The notes under the pieces: generated by a model
What the model was told of the DNA's origin: nothing
Database searches by the model: none
What the model saw: only the letters and a program-made list of their open reading frames with translations
Position numbers and translations under genes: made by a program
Shown: positions 59,801-64,000 of the stretch, piece after piece
Numbering within the stretch: position 1 is the stretch's first letter
How the letters are laid out: each line of letters begins with the position of its first letter
Assembly: GCF_023856365.1 (NCBI RefSeq)
Contig: NC_064551.1
Span: 1,444,501-1,508,500, forward strand
Direction of reading: 5' to 3'
DNA length: 64,000 nucleotides
DNA from: Brienomyrus brachyistius
Taxonomy: Eukaryota > Chordata > Actinopteri > Osteoglossiformes > Mormyridae

Positions 59801-60692
59801 CCAGCCAATCAGATCAAATCTCCACGGTGACCATCCAATCAGATCAAAGGTCCATGCGTATGGGACTGGTGGTCACAGTTCTCAGAAACACCATCAAATG
59901 GCCATTGAGATACAGCTCGCTAACCTAAGCTAGCGGCACTTCCCATCATCTCACCTTGGGCTCTTTATCCTAAGTCTGCTTGGCCTTTTAATTCCCAGAA
60001 TGCTGTGGGATGACGTACACTCCATAATTGTAGAGCTTCCACAAATTCACACGCGCGCGCACGCACACGCACACACACACGCACACACACACACACACGC
60101 ACGCACGCACACCACCAGTGTAAGCTTGGCTGGTGTTTTGGCAATAAGGGACATTGTACTGTTTTGGGTATAATGTGGTATTAGCCGAGTGGGGGGCTAG
60201 GTGGTCCCCACGATGAAATCTGCTGTTTGGCGACATATTGTGGGTGGGGTTAGAGGGGGTGGGGCAGTAGGACGCAGCAAATTTAAGAATTGCCAAGATT
60301 TCAAAACACTGGAATAGTGTTGCTTTGGAGAATATCATCGAAATACCGTATACTGCACTATCATGTCTGGGGGGTGCGAGAACTACAAGCCTGCACCGGC
60401 ATTCATCCACCCAAGGCTCAGAGGGATCGACGATCACTGGTTCATCTAGAAAAGTCCGGAACAGTCCCAACAGATGACCTTGCTAGGGAGGGTGTGTCCA
60501 TTCATTAAAAAAAAAAAAAAACACACACAGGAAGCTGTACTGGTCCCTGACCGCAGCCTGTCAATAACCCAAAAGCAAAGCTAGATGTCAAACACACATG
60601 GGGGGCTGGGTCTCCAAGAGGGCCCCACCGTACTCACCAGAGTGTGTGCCGTTGTCCCAGTCCCAGGCCTCCACGATGACAGTGTACGTCCG
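45136..60692 (-). CDS. jag2: Jagged-2-type Notch ligand, exons 3-26 (5' end outside window)
   Basis: Single-pass membrane ligand of the DSL family that activates Notch receptors on neighbouring cells. Twenty-four exons encode, in order, the end of MNNL, a DSL domain (exon 4), sixteen EGF-like repeats (exons 5-21), a cysteine-rich region (exons 22-24), a juxtamembrane segment (exon 25), and a transmembrane helix plus tail (exon 26). Most exon lengths equal those I recall for JAG1 (255, 131, 120, 114, 47, 174, 165, 117, 28 nt). JAG2 rather than JAG1 is indicated by IVEAWDWDN in exon 3, CQE-x-x-GFG at the exon 21/22 junction, and [15 protein letters not shown] after the membrane segment. Exons 1-2 are not in the window. 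Exons 8, 20, 21, 22, 23, 24 and 26 carry one-base indels relative to the conserved frame, so the literal sequence does not translate continuously. Whether this is jag2a or jag2b cannot be settled here. Confidence 0.93.
46031..46178 (-). CDS. jag2: jag2 exon 25: juxtamembrane segment
   Basis: The 148-nt exon reads [19 protein letters not shown], then [16 protein letters not shown], parallel to SFSPARDLPDSSLIQ...AVTEVKVE in JAG2. The acceptor is cttctccag and the donor is GCAG|GTGAGT. The last G joins AC of exon 26 to give Asp. The frame is clean. In DSL ligands this region carries the metalloprotease cleavage site. Confidence 0.93.
46252..46452. mobile_element. inverted-repeat miniature element in jag2 intron 24
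   Basis: The left arm (aatctcatccgcaaagggct, then ggtgtgtgtgcaggttt) is repeated inverted at the right (aaaacctgcacacacagcag, then ccctttgcggataagatt), giving arms of about 40 bp around an AT-rich centre. The outer right end ggccacccctg is hAT-like. It is non-coding. Confidence 0.8.
46453..47450. other. remainder of jag2 intron 24
   Basis: AT-rich intron sequence. I see no additional exon. Confidence 0.5.
47451..47585 (-). CDS. jag2: jag2 exon 24: membrane-proximal region, three surplus bases
   Basis: This exon is 135 nt; the human JAG2 segment is 44 codons (132 nt). Conserved pieces appear in three successive frames: [10 protein letters not shown], then [13 protein letters not shown], then [19 protein letters not shown]. 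Together they parallel [29 protein letters not shown]. Each switch needs one base removed, at plus 47579-47581, 47545-47551 and 47507-47510. The donor is GCCGTT|GTGAGT. Confidence 0.86.
47698..47949 (-). CDS. jag2: jag2 exon 23: cysteine-rich region, with paired indels
   Basis: The 252-nt exon starts [17 protein letters not shown], like VWCGWKPCLL in JAG2, and ends [18 protein letters not shown] then KVPQ. The middle is conserved only in another frame: [19 protein letters not shown]. One surplus base near plus 47867-47868 and one missing base near 47794-47797 explain this and leave the total length divisible by three. The donor is CAG|GTGAGC. Confidence 0.88.
48076..48192 (-). CDS. jag2: jag2 exon 22: cysteine-rich region, with a one-base surplus
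   Basis: The acceptor tgtgcag starts the exon so that, after QE, it reads FAGFGNAC, like VIGFGRSC of JAG2. It continues [13 protein letters not shown], then [12 protein letters not shown] in the next frame. The observed length is 117 nt against 116 expected. The surplus lies at CCC (plus-strand ggg 48112-48114). The donor is AAG|GTACGG. Confidence 0.88.
48290..48800. repeat. 72-bp minisatellite in jag2 intron 21
   Basis: The motif ggggctatcctgaccgcgag recurs at about 48353, 48424, 48496, 48569, 48641, 48713 and 48785, a spacing of 71-73 bp. The last copy ends about 20 bp from the exon 21 donor. The long open frame on the jag2 strand at 48,481-48,927 is a product of this array. Confidence 0.95.
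48823..48937 (-). CDS. jag2: jag2 exon 21: EGF16, with a one-base surplus
   Basis: The exon is 115 nt instead of 114. It begins NIDECQSSP and continues, one frame away, as [18 protein letters not shown], then GPRCQE. The switch lies at TTT (plus-strand aaa 48910-48912), where the conserved frame needs TT. The donor is GAGT|GTGAGT. A 72-bp minisatellite begins just inside the following intron. Confidence 0.91.
49231..49317 (-). CDS. jag2: jag2 exon 20: EGF15 remainder, with a one-base surplus
   Basis: The exon is 87 nt where the phases of its neighbours require 86. It reads [19 protein letters not shown], then in the next frame GFAGPDCRI. The frames meet at a run of six C (plus-strand g 49259-49264), where five would be expected. 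Splice sites are intact (ccccacag, ATCA|GTGAGT). Confidence 0.92.
49318..49686. other. jag2 intron 19
   Basis: Short intron with no repeat family or additional exon that I can see. Confidence 0.5.
49687..49714 (-). CDS. jag2: jag2 exon 19: 28-nt micro-exon, start of EGF15
   Basis: This very short exon encodes [10 protein letters not shown] together with its neighbours. It has exactly the 28-nt length of the JAG1 micro-exon. The acceptor is ccccacag and the donor is CCTG|GTAAGT. It is recognisable only from its position, phase and conserved residues. Confidence 0.93.
49715..50271. other. jag2 intron 18
   Basis: No repeat family or additional exon recognised. Confidence 0.5.
50272..50388 (-). 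CDS. jag2: jag2 exon 18: EGF14
   Basis: This 117-nt exon has the family length and encodes [17 protein letters not shown], then [17 protein letters not shown] and TTCAL. It matches [21 protein letters not shown] in JAG2. Splice sites are tttcag and CTGA|GTAAGG. Confidence 0.96.
   Translation of the reverse strand, partial: PKTTPVPRTPARTAPRVWEAARPSPVSARMAGRAPPVH
50475..50588 (-). CDS. jag2: jag2 exon 17: EGF13
   Basis: The 114-nt exon encodes [17 protein letters not shown] then [17 protein letters not shown], almost the same as human JAG2 ([17 protein letters not shown]...). The donor is ACAG|GTCAGT. The frame is clean despite a run of eight G on the coding strand. Confidence 0.96.
50763..51012. 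repeat. 20/21-bp G-rich minisatellite in jag2 intron 16
   Basis: The unit gacagggcgagggaggggg repeats about twelve times; the first copies are 21 bp and the later ones 20 bp. On the transcribed jag2 strand it is C-rich, with G runs on the opposite strand. Antisense and sense open frames of up to 287 codons over this region are low-complexity artefacts. Confidence 0.96.
51020..51133 (-). CDS. jag2: jag2 exon 16: EGF12
   Basis: The 114-nt exon encodes [16 protein letters not shown], then [11 protein letters not shown] and WKGKTCHS, matching [22 protein letters not shown] in JAG2. The donor CGC|GTGAGT sits directly against a C-rich minisatellite that fills much of the next intron. Confidence 0.96.
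51221..51334 (-). CDS. jag2: jag2 exon 15: EGF11
   Basis: The 114-nt exon encodes [16 protein letters not shown], then [20 protein letters not shown]. The N-I-N-D-C start and the aromatic motif after the third cysteine fit a calcium-binding EGF. Splice sites are consensus (gcgcag, CTTG|GTGAGT). Confidence 0.95.
51417..51581 (-). CDS. jag2: jag2 exon 14: EGF10 with inserted loop
   Basis: This 165-nt exon reads [19 protein letters not shown], then [23 protein letters not shown] and YCHE. This is the Jagged-specific long loop within EGF10; VIDSCT...SNVCGPHG is typical of JAG1 and JAG2. NST is a possible N-glycosylation site. The donor is GAGA|GTATGT. Confidence 0.95.
51676..51826 (-). CDS. jag2: jag2 exon 13: EGF9 and start of EGF10
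   Basis: The exon is 151 nt when it begins at the second of two AG acceptors six bases apart, which is the family length. Use of the first AG would start it at 51,832 and add Val-Lys. It encodes [26 protein letters not shown] and [10 protein letters not shown]. The last matches CSHLKDHCRTTPCE of JAG1. The donor AAG|GTTTGC is weak but positionally conserved. Confidence 0.93.
52123..52296 (-). CDS. jag2: jag2 exon 12: EGF7 end and EGF8
   Basis: This 174-nt exon has the same length as in JAG1. It reads [15 protein letters not shown], then [12 protein letters not shown], then [15 protein letters not shown]. The donor is GAG|GTGAGC. The repeat start VQQGAC lacks calcium-binding acids, so EGF8 looks non-calcium-binding. 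The frame is clean. Confidence 0.95.
52434..52480 (-). CDS. jag2: jag2 exon 11: start of EGF7
   Basis: This 47-nt exon has exactly the Jagged family length and encodes [16 protein letters not shown]. Flanks are ccccacag and AAG|GTAGGT. The family consensus before the first cysteine is N-D-C; here it is N-A-C, so the calcium-coordinating acid of this repeat is missing. Confidence 0.94.
52783..52896 (-). CDS. jag2: jag2 exon 10: EGF6
   Basis: This 114-nt exon encodes [19 protein letters not shown] then [18 protein letters not shown], matching DANECEGKPC...CKNLIGGYYCDC of JAG2. The donor is ATCA|GTCAGT. The acceptor is preceded, about 37 nt upstream, by a long CT tract. Confidence 0.96.
52935..53027. 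repeat. (GA)n tract; long CT run before jag2 exon 10
   Basis: About 46 GA units on the plus strand are a (TC)n tract in the jag2 transcript. The tract ends about 37 nt upstream of the exon 10 acceptor. Confidence 0.97.
53028..53783. other. part of jag2 intron 9
   Basis: It contains a degenerate dispersed-repeat fragment near 53,325-53,415 (gggatttgaaccagtgacct). There is no additional exon. Confidence 0.45.
53784..53818. repeat. run of 35 G
   Basis: An uninterrupted G homopolymer in jag2 intron 9. Its exact length is unlikely to be reliable. Confidence 0.9.
54101..54214 (-). CDS. jag2: jag2 exon 9: EGF5
   Basis: The 114-nt exon encodes [16 protein letters not shown] then [14 protein letters not shown]. 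The D-x-D-E-C start with a following D-x-D-N-G-F-x-C is a calcium-binding EGF signature. Splice sites are consensus and the frame is clean. Confidence 0.96.
54485..54599 (-). CDS. jag2: jag2 exon 8: EGF4, with a one-base surplus
   Basis: The exon runs from the cttccag acceptor to AAAG|GTGAGC and is 115 nt long, where this exon class is 114. The first part reads [19 protein letters not shown] in the entering frame. The second part reads [17 protein letters not shown] in the frame required by exon 9. The switch lies at a CCC run (plus-strand ggg 54537-54539), where two bases would restore the conserved ...HEVSTGFEC. As written the exon is frameshifted. Confidence 0.93.
54802..54921 (-). CDS. 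jag2: jag2 exon 7: EGF3
   Basis: This 120-nt exon begins [17 protein letters not shown] and continues with [12 protein letters not shown]. It is nearly identical to the corresponding repeat of JAG1 and JAG2. It is flanked by a consensus acceptor and the donor ATCG|GTGAGT. There is no frame disturbance. Confidence 0.96.
55024..55154 (-). CDS. jag2: jag2 exon 6: EGF1 end and EGF2
   Basis: This 131-nt exon, equal in length to JAG1 exon 6, encodes [13 protein letters not shown], then [17 protein letters not shown], then [12 protein letters not shown]1 and EGF2 are the atypical, non-calcium-binding repeats that follow the DSL domain in Jagged proteins. The acceptor is tggtttccag. The donor, AAAG|GTTACTT, is weaker than its neighbours but lies exactly at the conserved position. 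Confidence 0.96.
55155..57086. other. jag2 intron 5
   Basis: This 1,932-bp intron has no recognised repeat family. The open frame at 55,423-55,974 is not protein-like in context. Confidence 0.5.
57087..57141 (-). CDS. jag2: jag2 exon 5: first half of EGF1
   Basis: The 55-nt exon encodes [18 protein letters not shown]. Flanks are ttttcccag and GCAG|GTAAGG. It is two codons shorter than the 61-nt exon of JAG1; the gap falls between the second and third cysteines (GCNHGTC against GCSPKHGSC). The frame is intact across both junctions. Confidence 0.94.
57308..57562 (-). CDS. jag2: jag2 exon 4: DSL (Notch-binding) domain
   Basis: This 255-nt exon has the same length as in human JAG1. It encodes the DSL module, which together with MNNL contacts Notch. 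The conserved stretch from [13 protein letters not shown] through [14 protein letters not shown] to GWMGPEC keeps all six DSL cysteines. The donor is ATAG|GTGAGAG and the reading frame is clean. It is preceded by [18 protein letters not shown], equivalent to LLIERVSHAGMINPEDRW of JAG2. Confidence 0.97.
57563..58964. other. jag2 intron 3, proximal part
   Basis: No exon or clear repeat family recognised. Some blocks are GC-rich. Confidence 0.5.
58956..59293. mobile_element. hAT-like miniature element with target duplication, jag2 intron 3
   Basis: The element (58965-59284) is flanked on both sides by tgttgtaat. Its termini are inverted: gcgtttctcaaact at the left and agttagagaaacgc at the right. 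It contains a poly-C run and an ATT/GATA microsatellite (about 59,090-59,172), and the words ggggaccagtcctg and accggtaccagtccgcgg near the ends. Confidence 0.85.
59294..60048. other. jag2 intron 3, distal part
   Basis: No additional exon recognised. It includes a short AT repeat near 59,320-59,360. Confidence 0.45.
60049..60112. repeat. compound (CA)/(CG) microsatellite
   Basis: Alternating cacacgca and cacaca units of about 64 bp, in jag2 intron 3. Confidence 0.92.
60638..60692 (-). CDS. jag2: jag2 exon 3: end of MNNL region
   Basis: The 55-nt exon reads [18 protein letters not shown] in the correct phase and matches the JAG2 segment [15 protein letters not shown]. The acceptor is tcctccag and the donor is G|GTGAGTA. 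The last base (G) joins AC of the next exon to give Asp. Human exon 3 is slightly shorter, so the loop before the DSL domain may differ by one codon. The intron that follows (3,075 bp) is the longest complete one in the gene here. Confidence 0.93.
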
Positions 60693-63600
60693 CTGGAGGA
60701 GAAGCAGAAGAGAGTGTGAGCGCAGCTGCGTGGGTGCATGTGAGACACCCGCCCCGTCCGCCTGTCTGCGTGCTTGTGCCACAGCACAGCCAATGGTGAC
60801 ACCACAACGGGAACACCTGAAGCTTGGAGGGGGTGGGACGTGCGAAAGCAGGACAGCCGGTAGGGGCCATAATCATGACCCAATCGATGCAAGACAGCCA
60901 GAGCAGCTAAAGACAAGGGACCTTTACACTGCTGGGGGACACAAGGGGAGGAATAGAACAAGGAGCACCCTGAAGACAAGCAACCTAAACGAGTAGGCCA
61001 CGTCCCACTGGCCCGGAAAATTCACCCTGGCCCATGGAATGCGACGTCGACCCTTAAGAGGGAGACGCACAGACGCGCGCAGAAGCATGTAGCCCCCGCA
61101 GCCCCCGCAGCGCGGCTGCGTCCCGCGGTGAAAGGATGAGGCAGACACTGTGACAGCACCACGGAAAATCCATGACGGCATAATCAAAGGAGCCCTTCAG
61201 GAAGAGGAGGGGCCTTAAGCTGTCATAAAGCAGAGAGCCCGAGTTTGACGGATGGTGTCAGGCAGACATTTGTGCCGGGGGGAGGCCAGAATGGGAGGGG
61301 TAAATGGCAACGATACCCCGTTAGGCCGAGGGCGACGATCTCTGGAGAGCCCAGGATGTCGCTTAAGGACAGGATTACGGCAGGAGTAGGTGCCTGAGCC
61401 CGTGATGCTGTGCGTGATGGCATTGCCTTTGCGTGTGAGCAGCACACACATGTAGGCGGCGAGCCCGTGATGCTGTGCACGTCGCTCTTCATGGTGGGGC
61501 GGGCTCTCATTCCCACACGCTCTGCCCGATTAGCGGGATTAAGTAACAGCTGCCTAAGCAGCCCATGAGGGGGGTGGGGGCTCAGTACACACCCCCCCCC
61601 CCGCCCCATCCCAGCCATGCTTCAGGGCTGCAGGCATGCTTCCCCTTGGGGGCACCGTCTGTGGTCCATGGAGATTTAGTGCTGATGTCCGCAGCTGGTC
61701 CTCAAGGCCTTGTATGCAGACATATAGAGTGCAGCACCATGTAATGGCCAAGTGTCTCAGGTGGCCATGGAGTGGGGGGTGGGGGTGAGGGTGGGGTGGG
61801 CGCAAAACTGTGGGCTTTATGAAGGCTGAATGGAAAATGGGGGCAGGGAGCCATAGGCCTGCCACAGGTGCTTGTTCCCACAGTGGGGGAGGGGGGCTTC
61901 CTGGATAGGCACCAAAATAGACGGCAGCCTGAAGAGCCAGGGGTTTGGCCAGCCTGACACCCGACGGTGGCCCTGGAGTATGCCAGGCAAGAGCAGGGGT
62001 CAAGGGTCATCAAAGCTGGGTCACCAGGGTCACAGGCAAAGGGAGGTGCACAGGAATGGACCCATAGACCCAGACGGTTGTGACTGCCAGGGGACAACAG
62101 GGACAGGACACTGACACAGACGTCTAGCTAACATGCTAACGGCGAACAGCAGGAGAATGGCAGCACAATAACAGTTTAGTGGTATGATCATGAACAAGGA
62201 AAACACGCACCTTTGTGGGGACTCTCCCTTCATTTCTCTGGCTATAACCCGAACCCCCACCCAGCCCTAACCCGAACCAGAAGTAACCAAGCAAAATATA
62301 AAACTTTTGGTACTTTAAAAATTCAGATTGCAGTCACAGATTTTCATAAAAATTGAATTTTCCTAAAGAGGAAAAAAAAAAAGTATCCTATAGCATGAAA
62401 ATAAGGTTTTTAAAATCACACTGTAGGGACATTTGTAACATACATGACCGAGACACACAAAGCAAGACCTAATACTCCACTCAGTGCACCTAGCAGTGGT
62501 CATGTTACCCACATCTGCCAGAGAGCACCACAACCTCACCATCTTCCCACACACCCCCGGAAGCAGATGTGACAGCCCCCGGATTATTGTGTGCTGACGA
62601 GGGAGGGGGGCCTTTACATGTCAGAGAGACGAGTTATTACGGTGCTTCATTTTCAGCTTTAAGTGTCGTGTCTATCTCAGCCCTGGGGAAGCCACAGCAG
62701 ACGACAGCACGGTGTGTAATCACGAACAAATACCTGACAAAACAAGGACATTAAGAGGAGTTTGAGAGCACCCAATTAAACAGTGTACAGCAATGCAAAT
62801 TAATAAATAAAGAGGAGAGGTATCATATGTCGTCTGTGAACATCATTGCGTCACCGTATATCATGAGTAATTAAAAACTGCAGTTCCGGGTCAGCAATGC
62901 GACTCGTGGAAACCCGTCTGATACTATGCTGAATGGAGGCTTCGCATGAGGACCACATCCAGAAATTAAATTATAAACACACATGACAACTGTGTACATT
63001 TAGGTGTCAAAACACCCCCACCTGTTTTCGCACTTTTTACCGAGATAAACAAACAGTCTCTTCCCTGCAGTGCTGGGATAATTTAACACGTTATTAACAG
63101 CACGCCCACCTCTTTCTGGAGGCTGTGCAACAGGCTCCCCTGGGAGACTGACGGGTGCTTCCACCAATAACAGAGCACTTGTCCCGCTGACATGTGTCAC
63201 GGGGGCTACAAGCAAAATACCTCCCTGCTTTTCACGTGGGATTCACGATGATTCACTGCAAGCACGCTCACAGGAGGTGTGCATGTCTGCAGGGAGGGAT
63301 TTTCGTTTAATTCCCCAGCAGGAAGAAGCAGACAAAAGCCGTCTTGCGCAGCCATTGTGCTGAAGGCAGAAACGTCAGAGCTGCCGAACATCCTGTCTTA
63401 ACGACGTTTTTGGATCGGCTTACCGCCACGCGTCTGAACTGCGACTATTCTGAGCTAATCAATGGAAAGCGATCCGGTTTCAGAAGCTGAGGGCATCGTG
63501 TGCTTCAAGCTCCAGTCTCCCGCTGGGGGGGGGGAGTAAGGAGCTCCACAGCCCAGCCTGCCCACCCCCCGTCTGAGACAAGCCTGCGTATCGCAGTGCA

Positions 63601-64000
63601 TTCGCTGTCCTCGCCACTTCTAGGGGACCGGAGAGGAAGAGAGTGAGCCTCGCTGATGAAGCAGAAGCAGCCTCAACCTGGATGAGCCCAGGCAGTAACC
63701 TCCTTTAGTTAAAGCGGACCTGTGACCTAAACCCTGCAGGCTCATTATCCTGAGTGGCGGCTTTGCTGGGATCAGTCACATCCCAGCAATATCCTGAAAC
63801 CACCCAGCAAAGATGAGATCATGGCTGTTCATAAGTGAGCAGGGCATCAGCACCAAGCAGGACCACAAGCCTCCCGCTTGCCCATCCTGTTTCAGAGCGA
63901 CGTTTCACCTCAGCCTCTGTGTGACGTGAACCCCTCCCCTCACCCGCACACACTGCACTCACCACTTACAGTGCGTCACTGTACCCACTCCCAGACACCA
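60693..64000. other. jag2: 3' part of jag2 intron 2
   Basis: The acceptor of exon 3 is at its left edge. No sequence resembling exon 2 (the MNNL domain, with FELQLSALRN-type motifs) occurs up to the window end, so the intron is longer than 3.3 kb. It includes one dispersed repeat (62,205-62,465). Confidence 0.7.
62205..62465 (+). mobile_element. dispersed repeat shared with 33,045-33,265
   Basis: The words gtaaccaagcaaaatataaa, acttttggtac, cagattttcataaaa and atcacactgtagggacattt occur in the same order as in the other copy. The 5' part tttgtggggactctcccttc is also seen near 28,225-28,335. The family is unidentified. Confidence 0.7.

Noticed and set aside
45136..60692. Assignment to jag1
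   Set aside because: The membrane-proximal [24 protein letters not shown] and EVKVE-type residues match JAG2, and JAG1 differs at each.
60693..64000. Search for exon 2 (MNNL) in the right-hand end
   Set aside because: No frame shows the conserved MNNL motifs, so exon 2 must lie outside the window.

Overview
The window is nuclear DNA from a ray-finned (teleost-type) fish. The evidence is a spliced vertebrate gene with GT-AG introns, several families of short dispersed repeats with tRNA-like heads or GGATGGAT-type tails, small hAT-like inverted-repeat elements, and abundant CA/GA microsatellites and minisatellites. There is no prokaryotic-style gene organisation. The species cannot be told from the sequence alone.

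The one protein-coding gene I can support lies on the minus strand from about 60,692 down to 45,136. It is a Jagged-family Notch ligand, best matched to JAG2 (jag2a or jag2b in fish). Twenty-four exons can be placed, equivalent to exons 3-26 of the 26-exon vertebrate Jagged gene. They encode the end of the N-terminal (MNNL/C2) region, the DSL domain, sixteen EGF-like repeats, the cysteine-rich region, one transmembrane helix and the cytoplasmic tail. Exons 1 and 2 (signal peptide and most of MNNL) must lie beyond the right edge. About 1.4 kb of probable 3' UTR follows, ending near 43.74 kb.

The most notable feature is a set of ten single-base discrepancies that break the reading frame of otherwise well-conserved exons: nine surplus bases and one missing base. 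One is in exon 8 and nine are in exons 20-26. Splice sites and exon phases are intact throughout. Most of the indels lie in short runs of C. Consensus errors in a long-read assembly are the most economical explanation, but a decaying gene copy has to be excluded. Two minisatellites lie next to splice donors (exons 16 and 21). A very long CT tract lies just upstream of the exon 10 acceptor, and a run of 35 G lies in the same intron.

The left 43 kb is intergenic. It holds no exon I can recognise. Its contents are tandem repeats (78-, 34-, 32-, 79-, 60-, 43-, 46-, 31- and 20-bp units), tRNA-derived SINE copies in both orientations, and hAT-like miniature elements, one with a clear 8-bp target duplication. 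I found no CRISPR array, operon or convincing novel system. The findings concern gene integrity, splicing context and repeats.
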